The notes under the pieces: model-generated
Seen by the model: the letters and a program-made list of their open reading frames with translations, nothing else
What the model was told of the DNA's origin: nothing
Database searches by the model: none
Translations under genes and position numbers: made by a program
Shown: positions 1 to 7,879 of the stretch, piece by piece
Layout of the letters: every line of letters begins with the position of its first letter
How positions within the stretch are numbered: the stretch's first letter is position 1
Assembly (NCBI GenBank): GCA_947464275.1
Contig: CANHVU010000001.1
Span: 186,993 to 250,992, forward strand
Direction: 5' to 3'
DNA from: Bacteroidota bacterium
GTDB lineage: Bacteria > Bacteroidota > Bacteroidia > UKL13-3
DNA: 64,000 bases

Positions 1-17
1 ATCTTGAAAAACAAGAT
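1..17. other. Short hairpin at window edge
   Basis: A six-base-pair inverted repeat (ATCTTG, five-base loop, CAAGAT) occupies the first bases of the window. It could be the end of a terminator for a gene outside the window. No poly-T tract follows, so this is only a possibility. Confidence 0.25.
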
Positions 18-60
18 TTAGTCAAAGTATTAATAATATTTTACTAATTATAGGTTATAA

Positions 61-96
61 AAAAGCCTGAATAGCGTTAACACTACTCAGGCTTTT
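61..96 (-). terminator. Intrinsic terminator after the 1175-aa T9SS protein
   Basis: A perfect 10-bp inverted repeat, AAAAGCCTGA with TCAGGCTTTT, has a 16-base loop and A/T flanks. It lies just past the stop codon of the minus-strand T9SS cargo gene. A:T runs on both sides would let it work in both directions. Confidence 0.75.
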
Positions 97-113
97 AGGC
101 TTTTATAAAGTAT

Positions 114-3100
114 TTATTCTTTTACTATTTTAGTTATAAATACTTGGTTTTGGCTAAGTACTTTTATTAGGTAAATTCCGTTAACCAATTGCTCAGTATT
201 TAATGAAATTTCATTTTTACCAAGGGTATTAAATGTTTGGTTCATTATAACTTTTCCTGTTAAATCAATTACTTCAATTTGTATTGTATTGCCAATATTT
301 TCTGGCAATTGAATGTTTAATTCTTTGTTAGCTGGGTTAGGGAAAACCAATAAGTTTGCGCTATTATTAGTATTAACACTTGCAGGATAACCTAAAGTAA
401 ATTTAGAGTAAATGGTATCTGAATATTGAGTAAACACGCCTGATTTTGCCACTACTCTCCATCTTAAATTTTTGCTTTGGCCATTGCTTAAACCCAATAG
501 AGTAAGCGCATTTGCTATTTGTCCGTAAGTTGCAGTTATTATAGTATCTGTTCCCATATTGTTAGATAACATCATGGCATTTGCATTTAAAAACTGTCCG
601 TTTACAGAGTCAATTTGTAAAGCATAAATAGGATTATTAATGGTAGCTTCTGGTATTGATTTACTCCATTTAATGGTAAGTGTTTGGTTGGTATCACCAT
701 TAATTGCTAAATTGTTAAACGCTGATGGGTTGTTAACATAGAATCTGCTCAATGGTTCAAAAATGCGAATATCATTTCCATTACGAGGGCTGATATAATA
801 GCCTGTAAAGGCATATGGTGCAGTTACATTTGATTTTTGACCTCCAATTCCTACTAAATGAAAATATTTGTCTTTAGGTAATAAACTACCCACTAATTGG
901 TTTTTTTCTTCTAGTTTAATGTTAAATTGTTGGTTGCTATCGTTTATAACTTGGTAAGTTAAATTACTTGACCAAAATCTTTCGTTGCTATTCAAATTGA
1001 TGAAGCGTAGTCTTTTTATTTCTACCAATTCATTTTCTGTATTTTCATTTAATTGGGTAGTAATAAATGGTTGTTTTAAAGTTTTAAATTGGCTTATTAA
1101 ACTAATGCTATCTACCTCTAAACTAAGCAACCCTCTCATGCTTATTATTTTACCTAATACCAATATGCTATCACCAATTTGAGGTTGGTAATTATAAGTG
1201 CTGGTGCTTGAGTAAATATTTATACCACCAGTACGGTCGTTTATAACAAATTGAATACCTATTGGATATGGATTTATTTGATTGGTTTGATAAACCAAAC
1301 CTTTTAAAGCCACCCTTACATTGTTTGAATCAGGTACACCTGTTACAGCATTCACTTTATTAATTTGATTGATGAAATATAAGTTAGGCATAGGCAAGTT
1401 TGGAGCTGCTGTTCCAACTCCAGTTGCGCCATTTAACGAGTAAGTTGAATCTTGACTGCGAACCACAAAAACTAAAACATGGTAGTTGGTGTAATTATTT
1501 ACTCCATAAAGCATTACAAAGTTGGTATCGCCTATATAAACAGCGCAAGCATTTGAATCGTTTGGAAATTTAGAGCCTTTATTGTTAATCATTGACTGAC
1601 TAATAATGGTATTACGTCTTATATCACTATTGGTAATTTGTGCATCAATTGGGCTGCCAGCTTTAACATAAACTATGGTGTTATAATTATCGTTATTATA
1701 ATCAATAGGCTTAGTCCAATTTATACGTAAAGTTGAATTGGTTAATCCTGATACTGTTACATTCGATACATTGCTTGGTGGCACGTCCTTAGTAATTCCA
1801 TTTACAATACGAGGGTTTGAATAGCTTGTATCCACAGTATTTATTACATAAACTACTGCATAATAATTGGTATTTGCTACAAGATTATTAATCAATACTC
1901 GGTTTAAATCTCCCTTGTAAACACAATAAGCCAAAGCATCGTGTTGATACGCAGAACCACTTCCAAATATGGCATTAGCGTTAATAGTACTTGCGTCTAA
2001 ATTCGGTGTGCCTAAATTAATGGCACTGCCTTGTTTTAAATATACCACAGTGGTATAATTATTGTCATTGTATAACTCATCTTTTCCCCAACTTATTTCG
2101 CTTAAAGTGTTGTTATAAGCATTCCATTTTGGGGCTATAACACTATTAGGTCCGTTGTTATTGGTAAAATCTGATGTAGTAACTACTTCTGAATAATTGG
2201 AATCTAAATCGTTAATGGCAAAAGCTGCAATAAAGTATTCTTTTCCTGGGGTTAAATTAGTAAGAAAAACTTCTGTATCATCCCCTTTATAAACGCATTT
2301 AGCGGCAGCATCGTTTTGAAATGCACTAGCTGTTGCCGCAAAATCATTGTTGTTTATTATATTAATAGGATTGGTATTTGGTGTGGTTAAATTATTTATC
2401 GCTGTATTTTCTTTTACATATACAACTGTGGTATAATTTGTATTCGAATAATAGTTTAATTGTTGATCCCATTTTACCCTAGCTGTTGTTTTTCCTGTTG
2501 CAGTAAATGTTAAGTTAATTAAAGGTTTTGGTGCAGTGGTTGCAGTTGTAAAATTAGTTTGCAATACCAATGAATACGAATTGTTTAAAGTATTGTAAGC
2601 ATAAATAATGGCGTGATAACTGGTTTTTTGTTTTAAACCGGTAACTGTAATATTGGTACTATCTGTGTTTAGAACACACTTAGCGTTAGCATCATTTTCG
2701 TAAAATGAGTTGGCTGTTAAAAAGTTTGGATTAGGTATATAAAAACTTTGATTGATATTGGGACTACCAATATTTATGGGATTGTTTTCTTTTATAAAAA
2801 CCAAAGTGGTGTAAACCGAATCAAAATAAGCACTGTTTTTCTCCCAAATTAGCTTAACTGAATTGGTTGTTATTTCTCTTGAGTTAAATAGGTTTAAAAG
2901 TTGCAGTTTGGTAGGTTTGTTTAATTCACTCCAGTCGTTTGTACTTCTTATTCCGTCAATAATTAGTTTAGGAGCTATGCTATCGTTTCCTTGTATCAGC
3001 GCCACTCCACTTAGTTTCAATAGATCATTATCAGTACCTGAATTTATTTGTATCAAAGGCATTGGTTCCGAAGTTGGAAATCCAGATTTGAAATTGAAAA

Positions 3101-3641
3101 GAGAAACCACATCGTTATCATTGCCACTTACCGATTCATATTTTAGCACCACTAAACTTGTGATGTTTAAATCGAAACTATCGTTTCCATAAACTGGAGT
3201 TTCATTGATTTTAGCTATTCCAATTTTATAAAAATTTGAACCTGCCGATTTTATATAAACCTTTGTTTTTAATTCTTCAATTGGGTTGATTGTGGTGTAA
3301 GTGAAAAAATAATCACCAGCCAAAGTTGCTTTATTTACATTTAGCATAAAAGCAGTGTAGGTTATTTTGTTTTGCATGAATGGCACACCAAAGCTCATTT
3401 TTAAATCTTGTCCTGTTGAATCAATTTTGGCAGCATTGCCAATATTTGATAAAACATAGTCGGTATAAGTTAAACCAGGACTTACTGTTTTAATGGGATT
3501 AATATTTCCATTGGTATACAGCGAGCTCCATCCAAAGCTTTTCAGCTCTCCCGTAAAGTTAAAATTAGCGGTTAAAAGTTGCTGTGCATGAGCATTAAGC
3601 AATAAAGCTAAAATGGCAATTAAGGTTAGTTTCGTTTTCAT
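114..3641 (-). CDS. T9SS-sorted multidomain protein with Fn3-like repeats
   Basis: A predicted secreted or surface protein of 1175 residues. Residues 1-20 form a Sec signal peptide ending in AHAQQ. An N-terminal beta-sandwich-like region runs to about residue 240. Four fibronectin-III-like units follow (about 245-755), each with a similar TTVVYVKE-type strand, a KCVYKGD-type segment and a xxNLxxxxxY turn. Next come an OB-fold-like segment (about 775-890, GIQFVINDRTGGINIYSS) and a SusE-like sandwich (about 985-1085). The last 80 residues match a type A T9SS sorting domain: FPNPANKELNIQLP, then DLTGKV, then NGIYLIKV. The protein should cross the outer membrane through T9SS and be anchored or released. 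No catalytic motif was recognised, so adhesion or binding is inferred. The gene appears monocistronic, with its own terminator. Confidence 0.85.
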   Translation of the reverse strand: MKTKLTLIAILALLLNAHAQQLLTANFNFTGELKSFGWSSLYTNGNINPIKTVSPGLTYTDYVLSNIGNAAKIDSTGQDLKMSFGVPFMQNKITYTAFMLNVNKATLAGDYFFTYTTINPIEELKTKVYIKSAGSNFYKIGIAKINETPVYGNDSFDLNITSLVVLKYESVSGNDNDVVSLFNFKSGFPTSEPMPLIQINSGTDNDLLKLSGVALIQGNDSIAPKLIIDGIRSTNDWSELNKPTKLQLLNLFNSREITTNSVKLIWEKNSAYFDSVYTTLVFIKENNPINIGSPNINQSFYIPNPNFLTANSFYENDANAKCVLNTDSTNITVTGLKQKTSYHAIIYAYNTLNNSYSLVLQTNFTTATTAPKPLINLTFTATGKTTARVKWDQQLNYYSNTNYTTVVYVKENTAINNLTTPNTNPINIINNNDFAATASAFQNDAAAKCVYKGDDTEVFLTNLTPGKEYFIAAFAINDLDSNYSEVVTTSDFTNNNGPNSVIAPKWNAYNNTLSEISWGKDELYNDNNYTTVVYLKQGSAINLGTPNLDASTINANAIFGSGSAYQHDALAYCVYKGDLNRVLINNLVANTNYYAVVYVINTVDTSYSNPRIVNGITKDVPPSNVSNVTVSGLTNSTLRINWTKPIDYNNDNYNTIVYVKAGSPIDAQITNSDIRRNTIISQSMINNKGSKFPNDSNACAVYIGDTNFVMLYGVNNYTNYHVLVFVVRSQDSTYSLNGATGVGTAAPNLPMPNLYFINQINKVNAVTGVPDSNNVRVALKGLVYQTNQINPYPIGIQFVINDRTGGINIYSSTSTYNYQPQIGDSILVLGKIISMRGLLSLEVDSISLISQFKTLKQPFITTQLNENTENELVEIKRLRFINLNSNERFWSSNLTYQVINDSNQQFNIKLEEKNQLVGSLLPKDKYFHLVGIGGQKSNVTAPYAFTGYYISPRNGNDIRIFEPLSRFYVNNPSAFNNLAINGDTNQTLTIKWSKSIPEATINNPIYALQIDSVNGQFLNANAMMLSNNMGTDTIITATYGQIANALTLLGLSNGQSKNLRWRVVAKSGVFTQYSDTIYSKFTLGYPASVNTNNSANLLVFPNPANKELNIQLPENIGNTIQIEVIDLTGKVIMNQTFNTLGKNEISLNTEQLVNGIYLIKVLSQNQVFITKIVKE

Positions 3642-3733
3642 ATTAGTACATGTTTAAAGATAATGAGCTAGAATTTATTTAAACGTTGCAGAAAAAATGA
3701 AAACGTGATGTTTTTAAGAAAACGTTTAGAAAA

Positions 3734-6700
3734 TTAAAAATCTAAACCAAGCGCAAAATAATAAACTGGTTTTGAAGCCACTTCCGCATCTTGAATTCCC
3801 CAAGCAGTATCAAAGCGTAAAAAATACCCCAATACCTTTGTCCTTAATCCACCTCCAAAACCCGCCACTAACGGATCTCTTACATTAGTAACTCTAGCCA
3901 AAACAGGAGCAACATTAATGGTTTTCTGATTAAAGGTATTATCATCACCATAAGGATTAGAGCCAATCCAAGCGGTCCCCATATCAAAGAAAGGAACCAT
4001 TTGAAAAGTATTTAGAAACTCACTTCTCAAAGGTCTGTTAAAAGCATATTGAAAAATTGGAATTCTAATTTCGGTATTTATTAAAGCAAAATTGTTACCA
4101 TTTCTAATGTTTTGCTCAAAACCTCTTAGATTAGCAGCCAGTGCCTGAAAAACATAATTTTCGGATGAAGAAGTGCTAGATTCGTTATTAAAACGAGGCA
4201 ATATCCAATTTTCGACCCCACCTAAATAATAAACTACTTTAGCTGGACCAAAAGAGGAGTTGGCTGTAAGGCGAGTACACCAAATTATTTGTCTATGTAT
4301 TTTTTCATAATGACGTGCATCAAAACCAATAGCACTTAATTGAACATTCCAATCGTCCAAATTAGCATAACGCTCATAAAATACTTTTAAACGTGTACCA
4401 TTCCATAAATTTAATCCTTTTGGTACGGTATTATCAAATACATATTCTGCCTTGGCTCCAATCCAATTAGTAACCCTATCAGGCGTTTCTAAAGTAGCGT
4501 TGTTAGAGCCTCTTAAAATATCTCTATCTGTGCGTCCAAATATGTTTAACCTTAGGCTGCTTGTTTGTGAAATAGGGTACTTCAAAATATAACGAAGCTC
4601 ATGACTATAGCTTTTTACAGCAGTATTGTTTTCGGGTATACCGCCACTTCTACTTTGGCGATAGAAAACAAATTTATGGTCTAAGCGTTTTTTTAATGTT
4701 TCGAACGATGCAAAATAATCAAAGCCATTGCCATCAAAGCTTACCCGAACACCGCCCGTAAATCTATAGTCCTCTAAAAGATCAATCATTCCTAGCTTAA
4801 ACATCCCGTTTAATCCTGGATTAAACATTTGAGCCGCGGCACCACCTATTGGTTGATAGTAAGTATTTATTATCGAATTGTCGATTTGAGTTATTACTTG
4901 GTCTGCGAAGAAAGTAACATCGTAAAATTTCGGTGTACTAATTTTTAATGTACGTTTTAGTGTTTCATTAGTTCCTGTTTTGGGTATTAGAATAAATGCA
5001 GGACGCTTAAATTCTTCTGGGGTAAACTCACTCATAAAGAAAAATTGCGTTGTATCTTGCATAACCTTGATTTCCAATTCTGCGGTTTCGTCTGTTTGTT
5101 TATTATAAAAGGTATCAGGAGAATTTATTTGCTCTGCAAAACTCCTAAATATACGCAATCCACTTTCAAATTGTTTATTGGTAACCCCACTTTTTAACCT
5201 GAACATATTTGGATAACTTTCAATCGTTTTACCCCACTCTTCAATGCTTCGTTCTTGCGGACTTATTTTTATGTAATACTTGTTTTTGTAAAGCATTAAA
5301 TCATAAGTAGTTTTAGATTGAACAGACACATCTTGGGCCAAAATTCCACGTTGGTAGTTGGTAATAGGGTAGGTGTAAACTAAATCCTTGTTATAAACTA
5401 AAGTATCTATTTTTTCTACTGTGCTGTCTAGCGTTATAAGTTTTCCTCTATAGGTAAATTGTGAGCCATTCCATGTTGGCTTTTCTATATAGCATAAAGT
5501 ATCGATAGGCTTTTCAGTATATTCAAAATATTTTACGTATATGGCGGTATAATCATATTCCTCCTCCAAACGGCTTGCATAGCGATTTTTAGTGCCATTA
5601 TAATCGCTTAAATAGGCGTAATAATTGCGTTTATATTCAATTGGATTTGTTTCGTTAATATAAGGTGTTTTGGTAAGTCTTTTTAACATTCTTGTTTTTA
5701 TTGACTCTTCTATATCGTATAAATATACATCATAATTATTGTCAGGTCTTAAACTGCTAATAATTCCAGCATTTAAAGAATCGGTAGGGCGATTTGAGCT
5801 AAATATAATTTTACTTGAACCGTCAGTATAACGAGGGTTGGCGTCATCATAAATATCGTTTGTTAATTGTTTTTCCTTTCTACTAGGTATATCAAAAGTG
5901 AAAATATCTGACTGACCCTTTCTAATGGCACTAACTACTAGGGTTCTACCATTATCGCTGTAGTCAAAACCAGTAATTTTATCAAATTTAAAAAACTCAA
6001 CGGTTTCTTTACTTTTATTAACCAAATCAATTGTTTTGAGCAACAGTTTACCCTTTTTTTCGTAAACCATGGCTAATTTATCACCTCCTTGTTGCCAAGC
6101 TAATGTTGGAAAGCTATAATCGTATTCAAGTTGATAATATTTTATGCCACCCTTTAATATTTTTTTTAGTTTATTGGTTTTGGTATTTAGCAGCCAAACT
6201 TTGTATTTCCCGTTTTTGTTGGATGTAAAACTAACATAATCACCCTTGCTCGAAACCTTCATTTGCGGTTGAATATATTGTGCTACTCTTCGCTTGATTT
6301 TTATATCTACCAAGGGCATGTTTCTACCTATATCCTCGCGACTATACATTTTTTGGTAATACTCAAACCAATCTTTTTGAATTTGTTTAAAGGTTTTATC
6401 ATTACATACATAGCTTAAAGCACTTTCATAATTGCGAGTAACCCTTATGGCATATATAACTTGTTTTATAACCTCTTCAGGTCTTTCATTATTGTCTATA
6501 ATATATTTCCAAATGCTATGTCCAGCAAAAACTGCATCTTTTTGATTTAAGCGATTAAATTTTTTAAACTTTTTGGTAAGCACACCGTCCTTCATTCGGT
6601 TATCCATATCAGCATCCCAATCCTTACTTATGTATGAGGTTAGTCCATGTAAAAACCACTCTGGTAAATTAAGCAAGGCTGCATTTTGAATTCGCTCTTG

Positions 6701-7165
6701 TAGGCTCCCTCCGTATAGAACCTCGTTAATTATTACTAAGGCTATACCTTCGTTAAGTTGCCTTGCCAAATCAGCATGGTCGCCATTAAAATAAACATAT
6801 ATTTTATTACTATTAACCTGCGTGTAACCACCAGTATTTTGAGCCAAATCTTCTAAACCAAAATTACTTTGTTTCAAATCCGATTGTGTATTGTAACAAA
6901 TAATTTCTATTCTACCGCTTAAAGGATGCTCTAATCTATCTTCTAAAAGGGGCAACTTATCGGTTACATATTTTAAACAAAATGTAGCCAACTCTTTACC
7001 TCCACTGTAATAGTAGGCATCAAAATTTTCTACACGCAAATAGTTCCAATCAAAGCGACCATACTGCACCCTATTTTGGCCAAAAGGTGTATTAATGCCT
7101 TGGCTAAATAATGATTTAGTTAACCCCAAAAAAAGTACTATAAAAAGATATTTTATTAAGCGCAT
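3734..7165 (-). CDS. TolB-like propeller / outer-membrane barrel protein with degenerate peptidase domain
   Basis: An exported 1143-residue protein. A signal peptide (residues 1-22, ending SLFSQG) precedes a gluzincin-like domain (about 35-280). In that domain the expected HExxH is NEGIA, and the downstream metal-ligand region reads LPEWFLHGL, so the zinc ligands look lost. PD40/TolB-type propeller repeats follow (about 300-560; examples are FTSNKNGKYKVWLL and YSDNGRTLVVSA). The C-terminal 350 or so residues alternate in the manner of an outer-membrane barrel of the surface-antigen/BamA type and end in YYFALGLDF, with a terminal aromatic residue. This architecture recurs in Bacteroidota, where it is usually labelled a biopolymer transporter or PD40 protein. 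A periplasmic-facing scaffold in envelope biogenesis is my inference. Confidence 0.75.
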   Translation of the reverse strand: MRLIKYLFIVLFLGLTKSLFSQGINTPFGQNRVQYGRFDWNYLRVENFDAYYYSGGKELATFCLKYVTDKLPLLEDRLEHPLSGRIEIICYNTQSDLKQSNFGLEDLAQNTGGYTQVNSNKIYVYFNGDHADLARQLNEGIALVIINEVLYGGSLQERIQNAALLNLPEWFLHGLTSYISKDWDADMDNRMKDGVLTKKFKKFNRLNQKDAVFAGHSIWKYIIDNNERPEEVIKQVIYAIRVTRNYESALSYVCNDKTFKQIQKDWFEYYQKMYSREDIGRNMPLVDIKIKRRVAQYIQPQMKVSSKGDYVSFTSNKNGKYKVWLLNTKTNKLKKILKGGIKYYQLEYDYSFPTLAWQQGGDKLAMVYEKKGKLLLKTIDLVNKSKETVEFFKFDKITGFDYSDNGRTLVVSAIRKGQSDIFTFDIPSRKEKQLTNDIYDDANPRYTDGSSKIIFSSNRPTDSLNAGIISSLRPDNNYDVYLYDIEESIKTRMLKRLTKTPYINETNPIEYKRNYYAYLSDYNGTKNRYASRLEEEYDYTAIYVKYFEYTEKPIDTLCYIEKPTWNGSQFTYRGKLITLDSTVEKIDTLVYNKDLVYTYPITNYQRGILAQDVSVQSKTTYDLMLYKNKYYIKISPQERSIEEWGKTIESYPNMFRLKSGVTNKQFESGLRIFRSFAEQINSPDTFYNKQTDETAELEIKVMQDTTQFFFMSEFTPEEFKRPAFILIPKTGTNETLKRTLKISTPKFYDVTFFADQVITQIDNSIINTYYQPIGGAAAQMFNPGLNGMFKLGMIDLLEDYRFTGGVRVSFDGNGFDYFASFETLKKRLDHKFVFYRQSRSGGIPENNTAVKSYSHELRYILKYPISQTSSLRLNIFGRTDRDILRGSNNATLETPDRVTNWIGAKAEYVFDNTVPKGLNLWNGTRLKVFYERYANLDDWNVQLSAIGFDARHYEKIHRQIIWCTRLTANSSFGPAKVVYYLGGVENWILPRFNNESSTSSSENYVFQALAANLRGFEQNIRNGNNFALINTEIRIPIFQYAFNRPLRSEFLNTFQMVPFFDMGTAWIGSNPYGDDNTFNQKTINVAPVLARVTNVRDPLVAGFGGGLRTKVLGYFLRFDTAWGIQDAEVASKPVYYFALGLDF

Positions 7166-7184
7166 TTAATTATTTTACCGACAC

Positions 7185-7214
7185 CAAAAATAAACGCATT
7201 TTTACAATTACAAA
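7185..7214 (-). promoter_or_regulatory. Promoter of the TolB/barrel gene
   Basis: Read on the minus strand, TTTG, an 18-base spacer and TATTTTTG fit the Bacteroidota sigma-ABfr consensus TTTG-N17-23-TAnnTTTG. The -7 box lies about 20 bases before the start codon of the 1143-residue gene. Confidence 0.65.
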
Positions 7215-7552
7215 GTAATATTATCATAAACTTTGGTTGCTTGTTTTAAATAATAAATACATTTTTGGAATCTATAAGAGGTTAAATTTTTATGATAACC
7301 TTTCACTTACAATAGTTTCAGTATAGTTTACTATATGCAATTTACAAATTAAGGGTTCGAAAACGAATAAAAGTGTAAAGCAATAACAAACTGTGGTTTT
7401 AAGTAAAAATCAGATGTGAGGCAAATAATCTCACAATTTTTCCAGCTAAAAAAATTAATTTTCTAAGATAGATAATCTATTCAATGGCATTTTCTAAAGC
7501 AAAAGCATTCTTGGTTCAAATACCAAGGGTTCGTTTTATATTTTAATCAAAT
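7215..7552. other. Intergenic region without a recognised gene
   Basis: AT-rich stretch between the TolB/barrel promoter and the tRNA-Val terminator. No ORF with a plausible start and no RNA family was recognised. The only structure noted is a small inverted repeat, TATAGT-TT-ACTATA, at about 7322-7335. Confidence 0.5.
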
Positions 7553-7587
7553 AAAAAAGGCTTATAAGTTAAAACTTATAAGCCTTT
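7553..7587 (-). terminator. Intrinsic terminator of tRNA-Val
   Basis: A 13-bp perfect stem (AAAGGCTTATAAG with CTTATAAGCCTTT, six-base loop) is preceded on the plus strand by six A residues. These become a U tract in the minus-strand transcript, immediately 3' of the tRNA. Confidence 0.85.
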
Positions 7588-7596
7588 AATTTAGTG

Positions 7597-7671
7597 TGGA
7601 GGCAACAGGATTCGAACCTGTGACCCTCTGCTTGTAAGGCAGATGCTCTGAACCAGCTGAGCTATGCCTCC
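7597..7671 (-). tRNA. tRNA-Val (anticodon TAC)
   Basis: On the minus strand the acceptor arms GGAGGCA and TGCCTCC pair. The D-arm begins GCTCAGCTGG, the anticodon stem-loop TGCCTTACAAGCA gives anticodon TAC (valine), and the T-arm contains GGTTCGAATCC. The discriminator base is A and CCA is not encoded, so CCA must be added by the nucleotidyltransferase. The gene has its own promoter and terminator and is therefore a single-gene transcript. Confidence 0.97.
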
Positions 7672-7676
7672 ATTTT

Positions 7677-7699
7677 AAAACGAATATTTTGTTCGTTTT
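7677..7699 (-). other. 5' leader hairpin of the tRNA-Val precursor
   Basis: AAAACGAA and TTCGTTTT form an 8-bp stem with a seven-base loop. It lies between the predicted transcription start (near 7701) and the mature tRNA 5' end at 7671. It would sit in the leader removed by RNase P. A function is inferred only from its position. Confidence 0.5.
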
Positions 7700-7707
7700 G
7701 GGGAGTG

Positions 7708-7738
7708 CAAATATAGATATACATTTAAATAATGCAAA
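7708..7738 (-). promoter_or_regulatory. tRNA-Val promoter
   Basis: On the minus strand, TTTG, a 19-base spacer and TATATTTG match the Bacteroidota housekeeping consensus exactly. The -7 box is about 36 bases upstream of the mature tRNA 5' end. Confidence 0.85.
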
Positions 7739-7792
7739 ACTTTTTATAAAAATAGCTTGCTTTTTTTCTTAAGTCCTAATAATCTTCGCAAT

Positions 7793-7837
7793 AAAATAAA
7801 GTACACATTCAAAAAAATGTGCATTTTACTTTATTTT
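7793..7837. other. Bulged intergenic hairpin upstream of the AsmA-like gene
   Basis: AAAATAAAGTA and CACATT pair with AATGTG and TACTTTATTTT, giving about 17 base pairs with a five-base bulge on the 3' side. It falls inside the N-terminal extension that the ORF track gives the AsmA-like gene, which suggests this stretch is untranslated. It may be a transcription barrier between the divergent tRNA and AsmA units. Confidence 0.45.
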
Positions 7838-7879
7838 CAATATAAAATATATACTGCAAATTTGCGTTCTATATATACT

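Noticed and set aside
7757-7879. N-terminal 41-residue extension of the AsmA-like protein
   Set aside because: It begins at TTG, contains a long hairpin and a -7-like box, and the family N-terminus fits the GTG at 7880.
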